From Streptomyces antibioticus (lineage in GTDB: Bacteria > Actinomycetota > Actinomycetes > Streptomycetales > Streptomycetaceae): a stretch of 64,000 nt of DNA. The stretch covers positions 3,350,645 to 3,414,644 of the forward strand of contig NZ_CM007717.1 of NCBI RefSeq assembly GCF_002019855.1. Reading direction: 5' to 3'. Each line of letters opens with the position of its first letter. Within the stretch, counting starts at the first letter, position 1. The position numbers and the translations under genes are program-made. Shown here piece by piece: positions 61,036 through 64,000 of this stretch. Under the pieces are notes generated by a model. It was not told the origin of the DNA and ran no database searches. It saw nothing but the letters and a program-made list of their open reading frames with translations.

Positions 61036-61503
61036 ATGAGCGAGCGACTCCAGCCCGGGGACGTGGCCCCCGCCTTCACCCTCCCCGACGCCGACGGCAA
61101 CGAGGTGTCCCTGTCGGACCACAAGGGCCGCAAGGTCATCGTCTACTTCTACCCCGCGGCCCTCACCCCGGGCTGCACCAAGCAGGCCTGCGACTTCACC
61201 GACAACCTCGACCTCCTGGCCGGCGCCGGGTACGACGTCATCGGCATCTCGCCGGACGCCCCCGAGAAGCTGGCCAAGTTCCGCGAGAAGGAGTCCCTCA
61301 AGGTCACCCTCCTCGCCGACCCCGACAAGAGCGTCCTCGACGCGTACGCCGCGTTCGGCGAGAAGAAGAACTACGGCAAGACCTACCAGGGCGTCATCCG
61401 CTCCACGATCATCGTCGACGAGCAGGGCAAGGTCGAACACGCCCTCTACAACGTCCGAGCCACCGGCCACGTGGCCAAGCTCATCAAGGACCTCTCCATC
61501 TGA
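61036..61503 (+). CDS. bcp: Thioredoxin-dependent peroxiredoxin (BCP family)
   Basis: A 155-residue peroxidase that reduces H2O2 and organic hydroperoxides with thioredoxin. ATG 61036 begins MSERLQPGDVAPAFTLPDAD. The peroxidatic Cys is in LTPGCTKQACDF near residue 47 with a resolving Cys five residues on, as in the alpha-2-helix type of BCP. The Arg of the active site lies in VIRSTIIVDEQGK. It is a single-gene unit, probably transcribed from its own promoter. Confidence 0.95.
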   Translation: MSERLQPGDVAPAFTLPDADGNEVSLSDHKGRKVIVYFYPAALTPGCTKQACDFTDNLDLLAGAGYDVIGISPDAPEKLAKFREKESLKVTLLADPDKSVLDAYAAFGEKKNYGKTYQGVIRSTIIVDEQGKVEHALYNVRATGHVAKLIKDLSI

Positions 61504-61693
61504 CCGCCCCTCCCCCTCCGAACGGCCCGCGCCCGGCACACACCGACGCGGGCCGCTCCCGTTCCCGGAGTGCCCCAACTGGCAAGCGCCGGCGCAGACG
61601 TGGTGTCACCGGAAGTGAAGGGTTCCACTCGCCCGGTGAGGCGACGGGCCCGTACACTGAGGGCCGCCGGTCGAGCGCGATGACCGTTTTTGA

Positions 61694-61778
61694 GCGGCCG
61701 TGATGGAATTTGGCAGTCATGCTGGGTTTAGGTCCCAGTGGGTTAACACCCGTGTGGGTTCGAGTCCCACCGGCCGCA
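61694..61778 (+). tRNA. tRNA-Leu(UAG)
   Basis: An 85-nt class II tRNA. Acceptor GCGGCCG pairs with CGGCCGC, the anticodon stem CTGGG/CCCAG encloses TTTAGGT with anticodon UAG (codon CUA), and a long variable arm follows. The T arm carries GGGTTCGAGTCCC. CCA is not encoded. Confidence 0.95.
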
Positions 61779-61788
61779 CGCACGACAC

Positions 61789-61820
61789 GGAAGGGCCGCC
61801 CCTCGGGGCGGCCCTTCCCC
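61789..61820. terminator. Bidirectional terminator between tRNA-Leu and rdgB
   Basis: A hairpin with GGAAGGGCCGCCCC pairing with GGGGCGGCCCTTCC around a short loop. It is placed eleven bases past the tRNA and next to the rdgB stop, so it serves both. Confidence 0.85.
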
Positions 61821-61828
61821 GTGCCGGC

Positions 61829-62431
61829 TCAGCTCAGCAGCTCCCGGATGACCGGGACCAGGCCGCGGAAGGCCTTGCCTCGGTGGCTGATGGCGTTTTT
61901 TTCTGGGGGGGTCAGTTCGGCGCAGGTGCGGGTGTCGCCGTCGGGCTGGAGGATCGGGTCGTAGCCGAAGCCGTTGGTGCCCGTGGGGGTGTGGCGGAGG
62001 GTGCCGCGGAGTCGGCCCTCCACGACGCGTTCCGTGCCGTCCGGGAGGGCGAGGGCGGCCGCGCAGGCGAAGTGGGCGGCGCGGTGTTCCTCGGCGATGT
62101 CGGAGAGTTGGGCGAGGAGCAGGTCGAGGTTGGCCCGGTCGTCGCCGTGGGTGCCGGACCAGCGGGCGGAGAAGATGCCGGGGGCGCCGCCCAGGACGTC
62201 GACGCACAGGCCCGAGTCGTCGGCGACGGCCGGCAGGCCCGTGGCGCGGGCGAGGGCGTGGGCCTTGAGGAGCGCGTTCTCGGCGAAGGTGACGCCGGTT
62301 TCCTTGACGTCGGGGATCTCCGGGTAGGCGTCCGCGCCGACGAGGTCGTGGGGCAGACCTGCGTCGGCGAGGATCGACCTGAGTTCGGTGATCTTTCCGG
62401 CGTTGCGGGTGGCGAGGATCAGGCGGGTCAT
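61829..62431 (-). CDS. rdgB: XTP/dITP diphosphatase (Ham1/RdgB)
   Basis: A 200-residue house-cleaning enzyme that hydrolyses non-canonical purine nucleotides. The N-terminus is LILATRNAGKITELRSIL. The substrate and metal motifs are VTFAENALLKAHALARATG and VADDSGLCVDVLGGAPGIFS, with TGTNGFGYDPI and ISHRGKAFRG. All are present. The codons for TPPEKNA contain seven C residues, then AG, then seven A residues (61911-61896), strikingly AT-rich for this genome. Upstream (62432-62479) is a short gap before the lipoprotein gene, which faces the same way. Confidence 0.95.
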   Translation of the reverse strand: MTRLILATRNAGKITELRSILADAGLPHDLVGADAYPEIPDVKETGVTFAENALLKAHALARATGLPAVADDSGLCVDVLGGAPGIFSARWSGTHGDDRANLDLLLAQLSDIAEEHRAAHFACAAALALPDGTERVVEGRLRGTLRHTPTGTNGFGYDPILQPDGDTRTCAELTPPEKNAISHRGKAFRGLVPVIRELLS

Positions 62432-62479
62432 GGGGTTCAGTATCCCGCCCGGTCCCCGTGCCCCCGGCGCCCGTGTCCG

Positions 62480-62893
62480 TTACGGCGTGCAGACCTTCGT
62501 CAGTTCGCCCGCCGCGTCCGTGATCGGGCTGAGGTCGGGGGTGTTGTCGCCGTTCTGCACGGCCGTGCGGACGTTCGCGACGGCGTCCCCGAGGTCCTCG
62601 ACCGCCTTGTTGACGTCGGCGTTGTCGGTCTTGGCGCCTATCTCGTCGAGGTTCTGGTCGATGGAGTTGAGGGACTCCTCGAGCTGGGTGGGGTCGTTCG
62701 AGGCGTTCTCGACGGCCTGTTGGAGGTCGGTGACGCTGTCGGCGATGGCGTCGGCGGTCTGGACGCAGTCCAGCGCCTTGCTGACGGCGTCGCAGCCGGT
62801 CACCGTGAGCCCGAGCGTGAGCGCGACGGCCGTGGCGGCGACCGCGGCGGTACGGCCGCCCCGGCGTCGGACCCGGCTCCCGAACTTGGCCAT
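62480..62893 (-). CDS. Predicted secreted lipoprotein
   Basis: A 137-residue protein from ATG 62893 with GGGAGGA upstream. The signal peptide (AAVAATAVALTLGLTVTGCD) ends in a lipobox with Cys35 or so, so it is a lipid-anchored exported protein. The mature part is helical and Asp/Asn/Ala-rich (DLQQAVENASNDPTQLEESL and VNKAVEDLGDAVANVRTAVQ), suggesting a coiled-coil bundle. A second Cys sits near the C-terminus. Family unknown. Confidence 0.78.
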   Translation of the reverse strand: MAKFGSRVRRRGGRTAAVAATAVALTLGLTVTGCDAVSKALDCVQTADAIADSVTDLQQAVENASNDPTQLEESLNSIDQNLDEIGAKTDNADVNKAVEDLGDAVANVRTAVQNGDNTPDLSPITDAAGELTKVCTP

Positions 62894-63020
62894 GGCTGTG
62901 TTCCTCCCTCTGTCAGGCCCCCAGGGAGGCCCCCCGTCGGCGTGCTGCCCTGCGTACTGGCCAAGACGCCGGGGCGCGCGCCGGGGTTGCCCCCGCGCGG
63001 CACCCTTCTTTGTGCGCTCT

Positions 63021-63758
<738 letters not shown>

Positions 63759-63855
63759 GGCGTCGAGCCTAGTCGTAACGGCGGAAGGGGCCCTCCCCCG
63801 GTGGGAAGCGGCCCCTTCCGGTGAGCCCTCGGGGCTCACACCGGCTCGTGCCGGC

Positions 63856-64000
63856 TCACATCATGTCTTCGATCTCCGCGGCGATGGGGTCCGCGTCGGT
63901 GCCGATGACGACCTGGACGGCGGTGCCCATCCGGACGACGCCGTGGGCGCCCGCGGCCTTGAGGGCGGCTTCGTCGACCAGGTCGGGGTTGGAGACCTCG
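63856..64000 (-). CDS. PTS EIIB component for N-acetylglucosamine/glucose (partial)
   Basis: The minus strand from the window end to the TGA at 63856-63858 reads [20 protein letters not shown], then [20 protein letters not shown] and AEIEDMM. It is the C-terminal part of a small EIIB domain, including the [13 protein letters not shown] strand pattern. The phosphorylated Cys lies outside the window. The position behind rph resembles nagF of Streptomyces. Confidence 0.85.
   Translation of the reverse strand, partial: EVSNPDLVDEAALKAAGAHGVVRMGTAVQVVIGTDADPIAAEIEDMM

Noticed and set aside
61743..62207. Open frame extending from within rdgB into tRNA-Leu
   Set aside because: It is the -1 frame of rdgB, Pro/Arg-rich, and crosses a terminator and a tRNA gene. 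I keep it only as the possible product of the frameshift site.

Overview
This window is a piece of a Streptomyces chromosome, or a very close relative. The sequence is GC-rich throughout with strong G/C third positions and many GTG starts, and it encodes families typical of the genus: ectoine-type ABC importer, AA10 chitin LPMO, class E and F sortases, DUF397/DUF5753 remnants, CU044_5270 and DUF6412 proteins, and RNase PH/RdgB beside a GlcNAc PTS gene. From memory, unchecked, the left part resembles the S. coelicolor cdgA-ABC transporter-chitin-binding-protein neighbourhood and the right end resembles the PBP-sugE-bcp-rdgB-rph-nagF neighbourhood. There is no rRNA, CRISPR array, integrase or IS transposase in view.

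Layout. 1-3.3 kb: a three-gene operon ending in an SF1 helicase paired with a 529-aa protein of unknown family; its last 69 bp are duplicated downstream. 3.3-7.6 kb: unknown small genes, a sigma-70-like regulator and a 15-bp-periodic repeat field. 7.6-24 kb: core metabolism and cell-surface genes punctuated by three identical tRNA-Lys(CUU) genes, each with a shared bidirectional terminator; also a GGDEF-EAL protein, an EhuBCDA-like importer with an IclR regulator, a DasR-type site before the LPMO gene, an SPFH protein and an NlpC/P60 hydrolase. 24-36.4 kb: sortases and their likely substrates, a ROK regulator with a clear operator and its divergent oxidoreductase operon, a YidC paralogue with DUF6412, a GH30 galactanase-like enzyme and a SEC-C protein.

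36.4-45 kb is a lower-GC accessory island. A C5-cytosine methyltransferase faces a compact four-gene operon encoding an HNH-like zinc protein, a ParB/Srx-fold protein, an SNF2/DEAH ATPase and a Vsr endonuclease, with a divergent XRE/coiled-coil regulator. This is the best candidate for an unfamiliar restriction or anti-phage system. Beside it lie decayed DUF5753 and frameshifted DUF397 genes.

45-64 kb returns to core genes: ECF sigma factor with CU044_5270 partner, GlxA regulator, MFS transporter, DUF445 protein, SGNH esterase, an ABC-2 export operon, class A PBP, SugE under a guanidine-III riboswitch, GroES-like protein, DUF3618, Bcp, tRNA-Leu(UAG), RdgB, a lipoprotein, RNase PH and a truncated PTS EIIB gene.
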